Positions 25,539 to 37,308 of a stretch of DNA of 64,000 nucleotides are shown here, piece after piece. A program made the translations under genes and the position numbers. Position 1 is the first letter of the stretch. Each line of letters begins with the position of its first letter. Below the pieces are notes generated by a model. That model saw nothing but the letters and a program-made list of their open reading frames with translations, did no database searches and was not told the DNA's origin. This DNA comes from Pontederia crassipes (lineage: Eukaryota; Streptophyta; Magnoliopsida; Commelinales; Pontederiaceae): the NCBI GenBank assembly GCA_030549335.1, contig CM060187.1, forward strand, positions 3,224,001 to 3,288,000, read 5' to 3'.

Positions 25539-27233
25539 CACTACTAGAAAAACGTTGATTACCGACGGTTCGGACCATCAGTAATTAGCCCGAAAACCAT
25601 CGGTAACGCATTTAGCGATGGTTTTACGGTCGGAACCGATCCGTCGGAAAAACGCTCGTCGCAAATCGATTTGCGACAGTAAAAAAAATTCGTCGGAAAT
25701 ATTGACGGTCAGAACCGTCGAAAAAAGCCCCGGCGGTTCGAACCGTCAAAACTTTCGACGGTTGCAACCGCCGAAAAAGGCCGGCGGTTCGAACCGTCGA
25801 AAGTCTCCGACGGTTGCAACCGTCGGAAAAGGCAGGCGGTTCGAACCATCGAAACAACTGTCGAAACTTTTGACGGTCGTCGCAACCGTCGATCTTTCGG
25901 CGGTCGCAACTGTCACAAAGATTTTTTTAAATATAAAAAAATTAACGACCGTATTGGGCTGCGGCCAGCTCCGGCCGCAGCCAAATCCGGCCGCCAGGCG
26001 GTCGATCGGGGAGCCAGATCCGGGCCGCTGGGGCCGGATTCGAGCCGCCGGCGCCCGATCCGAGCCGCTGGGGTCGGATTCGGGCCGCCGGCGCCCGATT
26101 CGGGCCATTGGGGCCGGATTTGGCCGCCAGCCGGTGGATTCGGCCGATAGGGGCGGATCCAGCCGTTGGGGGCCGGATCCAGCCACTGGAGGTCGGATCT
26201 GGCCGCCCTGCAGCCGATCCTACCGCGAGAGGTCGGATTCGCCGTCAGACTGCTGGATCTGAACACCCAGCGGCCGATCCCGCCGCTGGGGCCGGATCCG
26301 AACGCCCACGGCCGGATCCGGCCGATAGTGGCCTCTGGCCGAAGAGAGAAAGAGAGAGACGCCGGCGCGGGAGAGGGTCGCTGATGCGGGAGAGGGTCGC
26401 TGGCGTGGGAGAGTCGCCGGCGTGGGCCGGGAGAGGGAGAGGGAGAGCGAGAGAGAGAGAGAGGAGAGGAGAGGAGAGGAAAGGAGGGAGAGAGAGAGTA
26501 GAGGAGGAGGAATTATATATAAGGGGAAAAGATGAGAAAAAGCGGGAAAAGGAAAAAAAAAGCGAGATAATGAAACTTTAATTACCGACGGCTCCGGCCG
26601 TTGAAAACGTAAATATTAACTATTTTTAAAATTACCGACAGTTGTGATCGTCGAAAATATATTTAGTTATATATAATGTTTATTTTTTATTTTACCGACG
26701 ATTTAAACCGTCGGTAATCATTATCGACGGTCAAAACCATCGGTAATTGCGACGGTTTGGGCCGTCACTAGTTATATTAATAAAATACTCCTCATATGAT
26801 ATTATTATACATTTATCGACGGTTACGACCGTCGGAAATTGCGGCGGATTTTGCGACGGATGGATATCCGTCGGAAATACCGACGTTCCTAATCGTCGAA
26901 AAATTAAATAATAATATAAAAAATACATAATTTAGTTTTTTCATTTCTGACAATCGTAATCGTCGAAAAATCTGTCGGAAAAATTAAATAATAAAATAAC
27001 AAATTACATAATTTATATTTTCATTTTCGACGGTCGTGACCGTCGGAAAATTCGTCGGAAATTGCGATGGATGGATATCCGTCAGAAATATCGACGTTCC
27101 CAATCATAAAAAAATTAAATAATAATATAAATCATTTCCGACGGTCATGTCCGTCGAAAAATCTATCGTAAATTGCGACGGATTTCGAACCATAAAAAAT
27201 TGCCCGTCAAAAAATTGCGATTTTCTTGTAGTG
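25539..27233. mobile_element. Non-autonomous CACTA (En/Spm-type) element, 1695 bp
   Basis: The left end is CACTACTAGAAAAACG and the right end is the inverse of CACTACAAGAAAAT, the CACTA-type inverted ends. Flanks are CGG and CGA, an imperfect 3-bp duplication. Both subterminal regions are packed with short palindromic units of the type ACCGACGGTT...AACCGTCGGTAA, the usual binding-site-rich ends of CACTA elements. The core holds a GC-rich minisatellite and a GA-rich run. No transposase is present. An open frame at 25618-26262 only translates the repeats. Confidence 0.88.
25970..26340. repeat. GC-rich minisatellite in the CACTA core
   Basis: About 20 imperfect copies of an 18-20-bp unit resembling GGGCCGGATCCGGCCGCTG stand in a row. 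They are followed to 26520 by GAGAGA-rich DNA. It could be an expanded piece of a captured Gly/Pro-rich coding sequence, but that is a guess. Confidence 0.75.
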
Positions 27234-27235
27234 CG

Positions 27236-27570
27236 ATCGACCGATTTTATTCAACGGTCGACCGGTCTGCGCACAGAACGCATATGAGTTCTTCTTCATC
27301 GGTAGATCGGCTCACCATGGTGGTCGACCGATCTATATATTGACAGACAGATTTGATCTTGCGATCGGTCGACCGGTCCCAGTGAACGGTCAACTGATCC
27401 GATGCGTAGTGCGTATCTTCCTGGCCTAGCGAACGGTCGACCGACGCCCAGGACGGTCGACCGATTCGCAGATGTCTAATCAAAGAACTCGGTCGACCCA
27501 TCCTAGAGGACCGGTCGACCGGTGCCAGAGAACGGTCGACCGATCTATCAGGAACGGTCGATTGGTCCGA
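27236..27570. repeat. Array of palindromic GGTCGACC units in LTR copy 2
   Basis: About a dozen units of the form GAACGGTCGACCGATC stand at the same place as the array of copy 1 (14890-15190). The spacers differ between copies. Confidence 0.85.
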
Positions 27571-28945
27571 CGGTCAGACCCTTTGTTCTGATTTAATCGG
27601 ATTGATCCACTTCCAATCATGACTGAGACTCTGACCAGTTCACCTACACTAGTTGAGTCCTATTATACAAAGACAACGTTCCGTTGGATCCTAAATCAAA
27701 GATTTCACAATGACTAAAGATAAATAAAGTCAAGACCAAAACATGTTATTGGTATGTGCCGCCCCCAATGTTAAAGTAAAGTTCAAAGATTAAAGCAATG
27801 AGGGATAGGTAGTTAGCTGTGTGGATAGCGAAGCTACTAGCTTAAATGTCCACTATTCCTGAGATTTCAGGTCTTCTCCCATCGATATTTCGAATTGAAG
27901 CGTGATGCTATGGTCACACCTCTTTCCTTAAAAATTAAAGTATTATGCCAGATGGACAGATAGCTAGCTGAGAAGACAATGAACCTACAAGTCTAGTAAC
28001 TGACCACTGTTCTTGAATTGTAGGAATTCTTCCCCCTACCTTCTGAACTGGGTGAGGTAGTAACACTCACCTCTTTTTCCCGTTTACGGGCTTACTGGCA
28101 TTAGTGAATCAGAGAGGCACCCCTGGCATCTTAACCTAATAAAGTCGAACTCGCATAGGATAACAAACTCTAAGGATAATTTAGTAATGTAAAAGACGTA
28201 GCACAACTCACAGCAAAGCAATGCAAAGTAAAGCAAAGTATTATAAAGTAAAGCAATGTAAAGCAAAACAATGTACATCAGAACAATGTAAAGCAAAGTA
28301 CTGTAAAGTAAAGCAGATATATTGTAAAGTGAAGCATTGTATAAGTATAGCAGAGGCATTGTAAAGTAAAAATAGAGCAACACAAAGTTAAAATATTGTA
28401 ATGGTAAAGAACAGAGTATTGGCATGACCAAAGGTTGACACATTGATTTTATGATCATCTTTGATCCTTATTTCAGGTCTAATGCTATTGTACTGGGCAT
28501 CTTGCTTATGTGTATTCTATTCCCCTGCATTGGAATTTTGCATGTGAGAATGCCAACTGATGAGATGGTGAAGGGCACAGAGCTTGGAGAACGCTGCACA
28601 TGATTAATATTCTACTTCAAGCTTTCTTTCTACATATCTTTTCATTATTGTAATAATTCAGAGACATCATGTTACTTTCGCATGTAGAACTTTCCGACCA
28701 GTCTTATCATGTTTCCGCATATTTTCTACTTTAAAAGACATCATGAACTTCCGCATTTAAAGTCCTTCATTTTCAAGTTTCGACTTCTGAACTTCCGCAT
28801 TTAAAATTCTCTTTTATAGTTATTATTATTATAATATTTATGCCACATAAACTATTTTGTTGAATGATCAAGATCAGTAGAGCAATAAATAGTGTAGCGC
28901 CTCCAGGGTCAAGCTGATCGCCTACGTAGCGGGAGGTGCAATTTT

Positions 28946-28965
28946 GGGGGGGGGGGGGGGGGGGG
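28946..28965. repeat. Poly-G tract, 20 bases, at the LTR end
   Basis: An uninterrupted G run lies just before the terminal TTACA. Relatives have only 4-5 G here (GGGGACGTTA; GGGGGCGTTACA), so this is an expansion within this copy. Confidence 0.9.
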
Positions 28966-28970
28966 TTACA

Positions 28971-29625
28971 TTTAGAATAAATAAATTAGTTCGAGGTCCG
29001 GTTCCAAATATTGGACTGCACCTAGTGCCATGATCCTCTATCAAATTATCTTTCCTTAGAATCAACGAAGAAGGAGAATAAAATCATCCTTATTTTGTTC
29101 CATTGGAAGGTATCCTCTAACCAAACGCACAAAAACTAATATAAATACTTTAATGTAAAACATTTATTTTTTATCATTTAATTATATTAATGATTATAAT
29201 TTATTATTAAATTGATCATGTATTTTTTAGATGAAATAATATATATTTATTAGAGTAATTTGATAATAAAAATATATCATTTAAAATTAAATAAATTATA
29301 ATCGTTGAATTAGTCATATTTGTTAACATGACTTGATCACAACAAATTCGATGATCTTAATTTTTATAATCTTTATTATTTAATATATACTTTAAATTAG
29401 TATATAAATATTTTAATAATTTGATAAGTAATTTTTTTGCTCTACAACCAATCAAATGCTCTACGTATATTTGTCAAAACTTGAATCTAAATTTTTAGCA
29501 CCCAAAAGTCAAATTTCAGAACCAATGTTTATTGATCCATCCTAAGTAATAAATATTAAAGAGAAACAGAAGAAGGTCACTAACAAATGGACCAGAAGAA
29601 GGTCCACAAAATAATTTTATTTACA
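28971..29625. other. Upstream region of the P450 gene, AT-rich
   Basis: No gene or recognised element is present. It is AT-rich and lies between the solo LTR and the P450 TATA box, so the regulatory sequence immediately upstream of the gene must lie largely here. Confidence 0.5.
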
Positions 29626-29632
29626 TATAAAA
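29626..29632 (+). promoter_or_regulatory. TATA box of the P450 gene
   Basis: TATAAAA stands in the context ACATATAAAAGAA, 69 bp upstream of the start codon. This is a normal plant core-promoter distance if the 5' untranslated region is about 40 bp. Confidence 0.65.
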
Positions 29633-29700
29633 GAATAGAATAAATATGACGGGAGGAAGGAAATAGGAAAGGGGAGCTGAACACGACAACAGACACAATT

Positions 29701-31254
29701 ATGGACGTTTGGCTCTGCGTCCTCCTCTCCTTCCTCCTGCCCTCCCTCCTCATCCTCCTCCTCCATGGTCGCAACGGACACGGCCGCCGCGGGCGCCTTC
29801 CTCCCGGTCCTCCGGCTGTTCCGGTGATCGGCAACCTCTTCTGGATCTGGCGATCCGTCGGAGACGTTGAGGGCCTCCTCCGCGATCTCCGGGCGCGCTA
29901 CGGCCCCATCGTCACGCTCCGAATCGGCGCTCGGTCCAGCATCTTCATCTTCGACCGCGATCTCGCCCACCGGGCCCTCGTCGAGCATGGCGCGACGTTC
30001 TCCGATCGACCGCCGTCCCTGACCGGCAACTTCGCCATCAACGGCAACCGCCAACTCATCAGCTCCAGCGCCTACGGGCCCCTGTGGCGCCTGCTCCGCC
30101 GCAACCTCATCTCCGAGGTCCTCCATCCTACGCGCGTCAAGCTTTACGCCGGCAGCCGCGAGTGGGTCCTCGGCGTCCTCTCCCGTCACTTGAGATCCCA
30201 GGCCGCGGAGTCGAAGAACGGGACGGTCGTGGCCGTGGAGAGCTTCCGCTTCGCCATGTTCAGCTTGCTGGTCCTGATGTGCTTCGGCGAGCGCCTCGAC
30301 GAGAAGGCCATCAGGGACATCGAGACGATGCAGCGGGGCTTCCTCCTGTTCCTCAACAAGCTCAACGTTTTGGCCTTCGCTCCGGCGATCACGAAGCACA
30401 TCTTCCGAGGCAGGGTGCGGACGTTCATGCAGATGAGGCGAAGGCAGCGCGAGTTCTTCAGCCCACTGATCGAAGCTCGAAGAGAAAAGGAAAAGAAGCA
30501 GAAGGAGTCGGGCGAAGTGGAGAGCTCCGTTTACTCGTACGTAGACTCGCTCCTGGCCATTAGGCTCCCTATGGAAGGGGACCGGCCTCTGCGAGAAGAG
30601 GAGCTGTTGTCCTTGTGCGGCGAGTTCCTCAACGCCGGCACGGACACCACCTCGACCGCGCTGCAGTGGATCATGGCGAACATGGTGAAGCACCAGGACA
30701 TGCAGAGGAAGCTTGCGGAGGAGATCGATCGGGTGGTGGGGACCGACGCGGGGGCGGTGGTCAAGGAGGAGGACCTGCCGAGGATGCCGTACCTGAAGGC
30801 TGTGGTCCTGGAAGGGCTACGGCGGCACCCGCCGGCGCACTTCTTGCTGCCGCATACAGTGACCGAGGACGCGAACCTGGACGGATACCTGATACCAAGG
30901 GGCGCGGCGGTGAACGTGATGGTCGCTGCAATGGCCTGCGACGGGGAGGTGTGGGAAGACCCGATGGCGTTCAAGCCGGAGAGGTTCCTCGCCGGGGTCT
31001 CCGGCGAGGGGGTCGACGTGACGGGGACCAAGGAGATCAAGATGATGCCGTTCGGCGCAGGCAGGCGGATATGCCCCGGACTGGGACTGGCCATGCTGCA
31101 CTTGGAGTACTTCGTGGCCAACCTGGTGAGGGAGTTCGAGTGGAAGGCGGCGGTGGACGGGGAGGAGGTGGACATGACCGAGAAGGCCGAGTTCACAGTC
31201 GTGATGAAGAATCCGCTGCGCGCCCGCATCAGACCAAGGACGCGGCAGGCGTAG
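29701..31254 (+). CDS. Cytochrome P450, CYP89A-like, 517 aa, intact
   Basis: This is a single-exon gene for an A-type plant P450 monooxygenase anchored in the ER. Residues 1-22 form a hydrophobic membrane anchor, followed by basic residues and the hinge PPGPP (34-38). Hallmarks are the helix-C W129xxxR133, the I-helix AGTDTT (312-317, oxygen activation), ExxR at E371-R374, PERF (426-429) and the heme-binding FGAGRRICPG (451-460) with Cys458. HPTRVKLY, FAMFSLLVLMCFGERLDEK and the lack of introns point to the CYP89A subfamily. Length is normal, and no lesion is seen. The start has A at -3 and G at +4. Codon third positions are strongly G/C, unlike all surrounding DNA. In Arabidopsis CYP89A9 oxidises chlorophyll catabolites, but CYP89A substrates vary and this one's is unknown. 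Confidence 0.95.
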   Translation: MDVWLCVLLSFLLPSLLILLLHGRNGHGRRGRLPPGPPAVPVIGNLFWIWRSVGDVEGLLRDLRARYGPIVTLRIGARSSIFIFDRDLAHRALVEHGATFSDRPPSLTGNFAINGNRQLISSSAYGPLWRLLRRNLISEVLHPTRVKLYAGSREWVLGVLSRHLRSQAAESKNGTVVAVESFRFAMFSLLVLMCFGERLDEKAIRDIETMQRGFLLFLNKLNVLAFAPAITKHIFRGRVRTFMQMRRRQREFFSPLIEARREKEKKQKESGEVESSVYSYVDSLLAIRLPMEGDRPLREEELLSLCGEFLNAGTDTTSTALQWIMANMVKHQDMQRKLAEEIDRVVGTDAGAVVKEEDLPRMPYLKAVVLEGLRRHPPAHFLLPHTVTEDANLDGYLIPRGAAVNVMVAAMACDGEVWEDPMAFKPERFLAGVSGEGVDVTGTKEIKMMPFGAGRRICPGLGLAMLHLEYFVANLVREFEWKAAVDGEEVDMTEKAEFTVVMKNPLRARIRPRTRQA

Positions 31255-31318
31255 CACGTGCTCGCGTTCATCCAGACAAGGCCTAGTCTACCCTACGCCT
31301 ATCACTACTTTTGTACGG

Positions 31319-31324
31319 AATAAA
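31319..31324 (+). terminator. Poly(A) signal AATAAA of the P450 gene
   Basis: AATAAA stands 65 bp after the stop codon, in AT-rich DNA, as expected for a plant 3' end. Confidence 0.6.
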
Positions 31325-32678
31325 CGATGAGAGAGTTAGCCAAGATTTGTGCTTCCTTCCTGTCACTGCATCATAATATCGTAATATATTACGTATAAGA
31401 ACTGAACCAATGCTATATCTTAGAAGTGATATGTCCATCGCAATGCAGCAAAATCCGACCCCGATCCACGGTCAGGTAGGATCTGGTCGGATCGTATAGT
31501 CAAATCATAATATAATATATGAACAAAATTGACATACATATATTTTTATATTTTTAATGATAATGTAATTTTAATCTCATGATTCATAATGCAATTAAAA
31601 AAGTTAGGATATATGATCAATCATGAGGTAAGTTGAAATATTGAAAGTTTGATGCCCTCGACATAATATTGTCATTTCGTCAAATTCTTCATCCACCGGT
31701 AAAATCTGTTAAAGTCGTCGAGTTGTGATTGATTTATCGAAGTTGAAACGACATCAGCAGAGACGATTAAAAGTTCCAATTCATAAGATTTGACCATTTA
31801 AAAGAAAATTAAAAAAATATTGGTCCGAACAAGTTTCTTAAACCCGACGGGTCAATCCAACTCAAATTTTGACTGAATTTGATCGGATCAATACAAGTCA
31901 AAAGGTCGGTCGAATTTCGATCGACTCAAGATTCATTTTCTCTCCATATATCAATCCAATCGGTCCAACCGACCCGGCCAAATTTTGCGGCAATGTAAAG
32001 TTAATAATTTCCTGTAAAACCGGACAAACTATGTACGGTTTTCACTGTACTTTAATTTCAGGATTCCTGTGATGGTCTCCAACCCACTTTTGCTTCTGTG
32101 TTTGAAATACTAGCAGTGGGTTAACAGAATTGCTGTATACTTCATAGAAATAAGAAAATGTCTCCCACATTTCATAAACACGAGAGCTAGTCCTAAAACA
32201 ATTGCTGTGTTTGAGATTCTGCTCCCTTCTTTCGGTAGGAAATCATTTCAAGACTATTATCATAAGTGATTCAAACAGTAAAGCCCAAGAACTGTCCCAA
32301 GATCTGCGCAGTACACATATTGGAAACTGCTGGGAAAATAACAAGTTGACGCATAAAAGTGTTTGCTGCCACACTCTTCTTGAAAGACATGGAACGGACA
32401 TTTTGATTATCAACCAGCCAATGCTAGTAATAGGCAGCATTCAATCACTCAATTCTTTTCCCCTTGTGAATCACAATATTCCTTATATTGACAACAGCAA
32501 AGTCCTTTCCTCGCCTGTAGGATTATAATAATAAATAGTCAAAATGCTTAGTGCAAATATAGGTTTCTGACAACAAAAATTGAATAATCAGACATCAAAT
32601 CTCTTTCCCCTAGGTCAAAGATAATTAGGCCAGCAACAGGCTAAGCAACATTAATTAAAAGGCTCATCTGACAAACTC
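31325..32678. other. Intergenic, no recognised gene
   Basis: It is AT-rich, with GGTCGGATC/TGGTCGGAT-like repeats near 31450-31990. The longest open frame (32202-32528, +) has no domain I recognise and atypical composition. Nothing more is supported. Confidence 0.5.
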
Positions 32679-32901
32679 TGCAATCCGATCCTCTCTTTCG
32701 ATCTGGGTTTCTCCTGCAACTGCACGAGAGCAAGAACAAGAGAAGAGTATTTGGGAGGGAAGCCGAACTATTTCATTCATTCAAAAAACAATACAACTCC
32801 ACTCTTTTATAGTGAGGTTTATATCATCCGATACTACTATAAATCATAAACCGGTATAAAATGATATACATGAACTAATAATAGTATGATATATGTTAAC
32901 A
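32679..32901 (-). repeat. 3' LTR of the copia element
   Basis: 223 bp from TGCAATCC to GTTAACA. It contains the TTTTATAGTGAGG run that on the minus strand gives a TATA-like CACTATAAAAGAG, the likely promoter of this short LTR. Confidence 0.92.
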
Positions 32902-35008
32902 CTCTCCCTCAAGTTGGGGGTTTAAAAAGATCAAAAGCCCCAACTTGCGTACAAGATAATCATGTTGTGGATGACTAAGTGCTTTAGTTAACAAATCTGC
33001 CAACTGATCTCTAAAACAAACATGTCGAAGTTGAACAAACTGCTGCAACTTTCTGTCACGAATAAAATGACAATCAACATCAATGTGTTTTGTCCGCTCA
33101 TGAAATACCGGATTTTCCACCATCTGAAGAGCAGCTCTGCTGTCAGTATAGAGAACAAAAGGATGTTCTAATGGCAATTGAAGTTCAGAAAAGAGTCGAT
33201 CTAGCCAAATAAGTTCAGTAACCGTAAGAGCCTGGCTATGATATTCGGATTTAGCAGAAGAACGAGAGACGATTGATTGTTTTTTTGACTTCCAAGAGAC
33301 TAAGGAATCACCAATTTTAATACAATAAGCAGAGACTGAACGATGAGAGAGAATGCAGGATGCCCAGTCTGCATATGAATATGCAGTGACAGTAGAATTT
33401 CGTGCGGAAGAAAACAGAAGACCGCGCCCTGATGAATCCTTTAGATAATGAACTACCTGTAGTGCAGCATTGAGGTGTGAAGTCTTTGGAGCATGCACGA
33501 ACCAGCTAAGAAGACGAACCGTAAATGTGATATTTGGGCGAGTATGTGAGATAAATGGGGCGGCCGACAAGGCGTTAGAAACACTCTGGAGACTACAATA
33601 CACTGTCAGATGTAGAAGGAGGAAAAAAAAGAATCATATTCAACAGAGGTTAACTTCATATTTTGCTCACAAGGAGTTCCTGCCTCTTTAGCTGCTGAAA
33701 GGCCAAGATCAGCCAATAAGACTAAAGCATACTTGCGTTGAGTTACAAAGATACCAATGGAAGAACGAAGAATTTCCATGCCTAAGAAGAAACAAAGCTC
33801 ACCAAGGTCCTTCATCTTTATGTAAGCCTGAAAAGCAACTTTAGTGTGGCTAACGAGATCCTCACTAGTGTTTGCCACCAGAATGTCATCAACATACACT
33901 ATCAAGGCAATAAAATCACTCCCTCTTGATTTCATAAATAGTGTATAATCATTTTGACTCTGTGTAAAACCTGAATTCAACAAAATTTCAGTAAATTTCA
34001 GATTCCATTGATGAGAGGCCTATTTTAAACCATATAAAGATCGGACCAGCTTGCAGACTTTTCCTCTAGACTCTCCCTGAATTTGAAATCCCTCTGGTAA
34101 AGTCATATACGCCTCTTCAAACAAATCACCATTGAGGAAAGGATGATAAAGTAACCACTTGTGTTGAGCTGCTGAAGTCAAGACAACACGTATGGCGGTG
34201 ACAGATTTAGCCACAGGAGAAAATGTCTCCTTAAAGTCCACCCCAACCATCTGATTATAACCTTTAGCTACCAGCCTAGCCTTAATCTTTCCACCTCTCC
34301 AGTAGATGTAAATTTCACTTTGTAGACCCATTTACAACCTACTGCCTTCTTGCCTTGGGGAAGATCAGTCATTATCCAAGTACCATTGCTTTCCAAAGCA
34401 TCGAGCTCATCTTTCATAGCTATAATCCATCGAGGATCTTTAGTAGCCTGATTATAAGAGACAAGTTCCTCCACTTTGGAGATGGCATATAAGAAAGCTT
34501 TATAAGAAGCAGAACAATTCTGAAATGAAATTGAATTTTGTATAGGATAATGGACTAAGTTGGTAGCTGCATAAGTAACCACATAATCTTGTAACCAACC
34601 TGAAGGTTTGATAACTCTTCGAGGCCTGTGAGACTTTGAAGTCTGTATAGTATGAGACTCCACTAGGGGCAAGACATTATCAGAGGAAACTATTGTAGGA
34701 TCAGAAGTGCTTGAATTAAGAGAAACTTCAGTAACAGACATATCAGTAGAAGAATGAACTGGAGGAATTGCAAGGCAATCTGAATAATCAAACAAATTTG
34801 AGAATAATTGGCTAGGATGTGTATGACAATCAGAGGAGTCTCCTGTAAATTCCTTCAGAAGCTTATCATCCTTGTAAGGAAAAATATTTTCAAAGAATTT
34901 TACATCTCTTGAAATAAAAACTTTTCTTGAGGATATTTCAGCAACTTTATATCCTTTTTTAACCATGGAGTAGCCCAAGAAAACACAAGGATGTGCTCTT
35001 TTTATCAA
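32896..35008 (-). pseudogene. Copia reverse transcriptase and RNase H, broken
   Basis: 35008-34268 carries the region before RT (PCVFLGYSMVKKGYKV, then DELDALESNGTW and KKAVGCKWVYKVKF). 34331-34020 continues RT (ARLVAKGYNQMVGVDFKETF, LVRSLYGLK), and 33983-33606 holds the catalytic YVDDILVAN. 33603-32896 is RNase H (SYADWASC, SAKSEYHSQALTVTELIWL, ERTKHIDVDCHFIRDR) ending PQLEGEC just at the polypurine tract, as is usual for copia. At least three frame changes separate the pieces (near 34270, 34010 and 33605). Confidence 0.9.
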
Positions 35009-36098
35009 ACTTATCTAAAATCACTTTATTTGTCACACATAGCATAAACATCCCACCACTTTCAAGTAAGAAAGATATGGAGCTTTCTTAAAAAACTTTT
35101 CAAAAGGAGATATATCATTAAGAACCTGTAAAGGAATTCTGTTAATGATATGAACACCATTTCACCCCAAAATTTGATTGGCAGATTAGACTAAAAAAAT
35201 AAAGCTCTAGCTATCTCTAAAATATGTCGATGCTTCCTCTCGACTACTCCATTTTGTCGGGGTGTATACACACAAGAACTTTGGTGTATGATACCTTTAT
35301 TATCCAAAAGTTCCTTACACTTCACATTATGATTCAGACCCATTATCTGAACAAATCAGTTTGACTTTTAAATTAAACTGATTCTCCACCATGGCCAGGA
35401 AATTCTTTATAACATGAAAACAATCTAACTTTTGTTTGATTAGATAAATCCAAATCAATCTAGACATGTCATCCACCACTGTCACAAAAAACAATTTCCA
35501 TTATAAGTCTTTTGTTTAAATGGCCCCCAAGTATCAAAATGAACCAACTCCAAACAACCATACATTTGTCTATCTGAATGCTAAAAAGGAACTTTTGTCT
35601 GCCTAGCTAGTGGACAGACTACACAATGTGACATGTCCAACTTATTTCAAGTATTGAGAATTGAAAGTAACTTCATTCTGTCAACAGGGAGATGTCCCAA
35701 TGCCAAATATCTAATGACCTCTCTTCTGCTGAAGTTGTCACATTGTTTGCTACATGGAAGAATTGCTTGAGATGATATAATCCTTCTCTGAATTCACCAA
35801 TCTGGATCTCCATTCCACTCTAAAGGACCTGAATGCATGCATAATTTGGGGTAAAGGACACATTGCAATTCAAATCCCTTGTTAACTAAGGTACAGATAT
35901 CAGATTAAAATGAAAATCTAGCACTAGCAACACATTATTCAACCTAATGTTAGAATTCAAATAAAGAGAACTAGAATGAGTGGTTGTTGACACATGTCCA
36001 TTTGGCAATGAGATTGAATTCTTTGCCTATAAAACTTTCAGGTCCACTAACCAGTTCATATTTGAAGTCATGTGGTTTAAGGCTCCAGAATCAATAAT
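35009..36098 (-). pseudogene. Copia protease and integrase region, strongly decayed
   Basis: By position this should encode the protease, GAG-pre-integrase and integrase core. Only short pieces in different frames resemble them, and no long open frame survives. It is more decayed than the RT part on its 3' side. Confidence 0.6.
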
Positions 36099-37137
36099 TC
36101 AATTGCCATAAGTAACAAAATGAGAGTTACCTGCCATATTTGCTGAGTGGTCTTGAATGTTAGCAAACTGGTTATCTTTTAGCAATTGAATAATGAATTT
36201 CTGTTGTTCCTCAGTAAATGGTGTTGTAGGAGTAGGAACAAATTTAATCTCAGTTTCAACCATCTTGGTATTATCTTGTTGTAATTGTTGAACTGCATTA
36301 GCCACATTCTGTCTTTTCCCTTTGAATTTGTAACCAAGTGAGTACCCTACAATTTTATAACACTGTGTTTTATATGGCCTGGTTTTTTATAGTAAGTACA
36401 AAAAACATTACAATCCTTCCTCTGTCTTCCATTCCCATTCTGATATCTTGTAGCAGCTAAAGCAACCTGATCTACTTCTATGTGAGTTGTCCTCTTCTGC
36501 CTTTGCTCTTCTTCAACTAACAAAGAATGTGCCTGACTTATCGAAGAAAGTGGAGACATTAACAAGATCTGGCTACAAATGTGAACATATTCTTCATTGA
36601 TACCCATTAAAAATCTATATAGATTTCGGCGTTCCAAGAAATCTCTATAGGCATTCAGATTATTAGTAAGAGGTAACTCTGGAGTTTGAAGATTCAGCTC
36701 TTCCCATAGATTTTTAAGTTTTGAAAAATAATCAAAAATCGAGAGATGTCCCTGCCAGAAGTTGCACAGATCATTTTCAAGAGAATACACTTGCATAGCA
36801 TTATGCTTTTCAAAACGTTCCTTAAGTTCAGACCAAATCTTATTAGCTGGCTGTGCATACGAAATTCTGCCTATTAAGCCTTTTGTTGCAAAACAAACAA
36901 TCCAAGAAAATGAAGATTTGGATCAACTTTATCAATTGTAAAAGACCCATCTACAAACATGTGTTTGTTCTTTGCTAACAAGGCATTAAACATGGCATCA
37001 TTCCACTTTGAACAATTTTCTGAACCTCTAAGAAGATCTGGAACGATAACTAATCCTGGGAATCAGTAGGGCTCAAAAAGAGGATTTAATGGATCTATCA
37101 TAATTGAACTAGATCTGGAAGAACTCGATGAAGACAT
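36099..37137 (-). pseudogene. Copia Gag, broken
   Basis: A likely start at 37137 gives MSSSSSSRSSSIMIDPLNPL, a typical copia Gag beginning. Stops follow soon. The piece 36796-36347 contains FWQGHLSIFDYFSKLKNLWE and YRDFLERRNLYRFLMGINEEY, the retrotransposon Gag core, and ends in a damaged zinc knuckle (CTYYKKPGHIKHSV, with only one of the usual Cys left). The piece 36305-36099 continues toward the protease. Confidence 0.85.
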
Positions 37138-37296
37138 GTCCAATTTCAGAAACAGTAACCAAAAATCCCAATATCAAACGATGAAGAACACAGAAGCAAA
37201 GATCCAGGAAGAACCACTGCAATTTCCAACAATCATACAAGGATCGTGATGACTTAGCTGTATAAAGACAATTGCATCAAAGATCATTCTCCGATT

Positions 37297-37308
37297 GGCT
37301 CTGATACC
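37297..37308 (-). other. Primer binding site of the copia element
   Basis: The minus strand reads GGTATCAGAGCC directly after the 5' LTR, complementary to tRNA-Met as in most plant copia elements. Confidence 0.92.

Larger units (their letters stand above)
24967..28970 (+). mobile_element. Solo LTR (copy 2) of the TGTAAC family, with a CACTA element inside
   Basis: It starts TGTAACGCATCG and ends GGTTACA. The flanks are TTCAG (24962-24966) and TTTAG (28971-28975), a 5-bp target duplication with one change. A TATA-like run, TTGTATATAAGG, sits near 25079. After removing the CACTA element (25539-27233) about 2.3 kb remain, close to the 2.2-2.4 kb of the other family members. Inside, in order: a CG-rich 5' block, a GGTACCCTTAG...AAACGATGAAAT block shared with copy 1, the palindrome array, and a region rich in GTAAAGCAAAGTA. 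A final TAGCGCCTCCAGGGTCAAG block, 20 G residues and the end follow. No partner LTR or internal domain adjoins it, so it is most likely a solo LTR. Confidence 0.8.

Noticed and set aside
25618-26581. Open frames of up to 214 codons in the CACTA element
   Set aside because: They translate dyad repeats and the GC-rich minisatellite, and the same region is open on both strands.
29617-30693. A 358-codon open frame on the minus strand
   Set aside because: It is antisense to the P450 in a GC-rich gene, where stops are rare on the opposite strand. It has no domain, while the plus strand has every P450 motif.
30531-31286. Other long frames overlapping the P450 on both strands
   Set aside because: Same cause: high GC at third positions opens shadow frames.
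32202-32528. Open frame of 108 codons downstream of the P450
   Set aside because: No recognised family and no coding-like composition in AT-rich DNA; likely chance.
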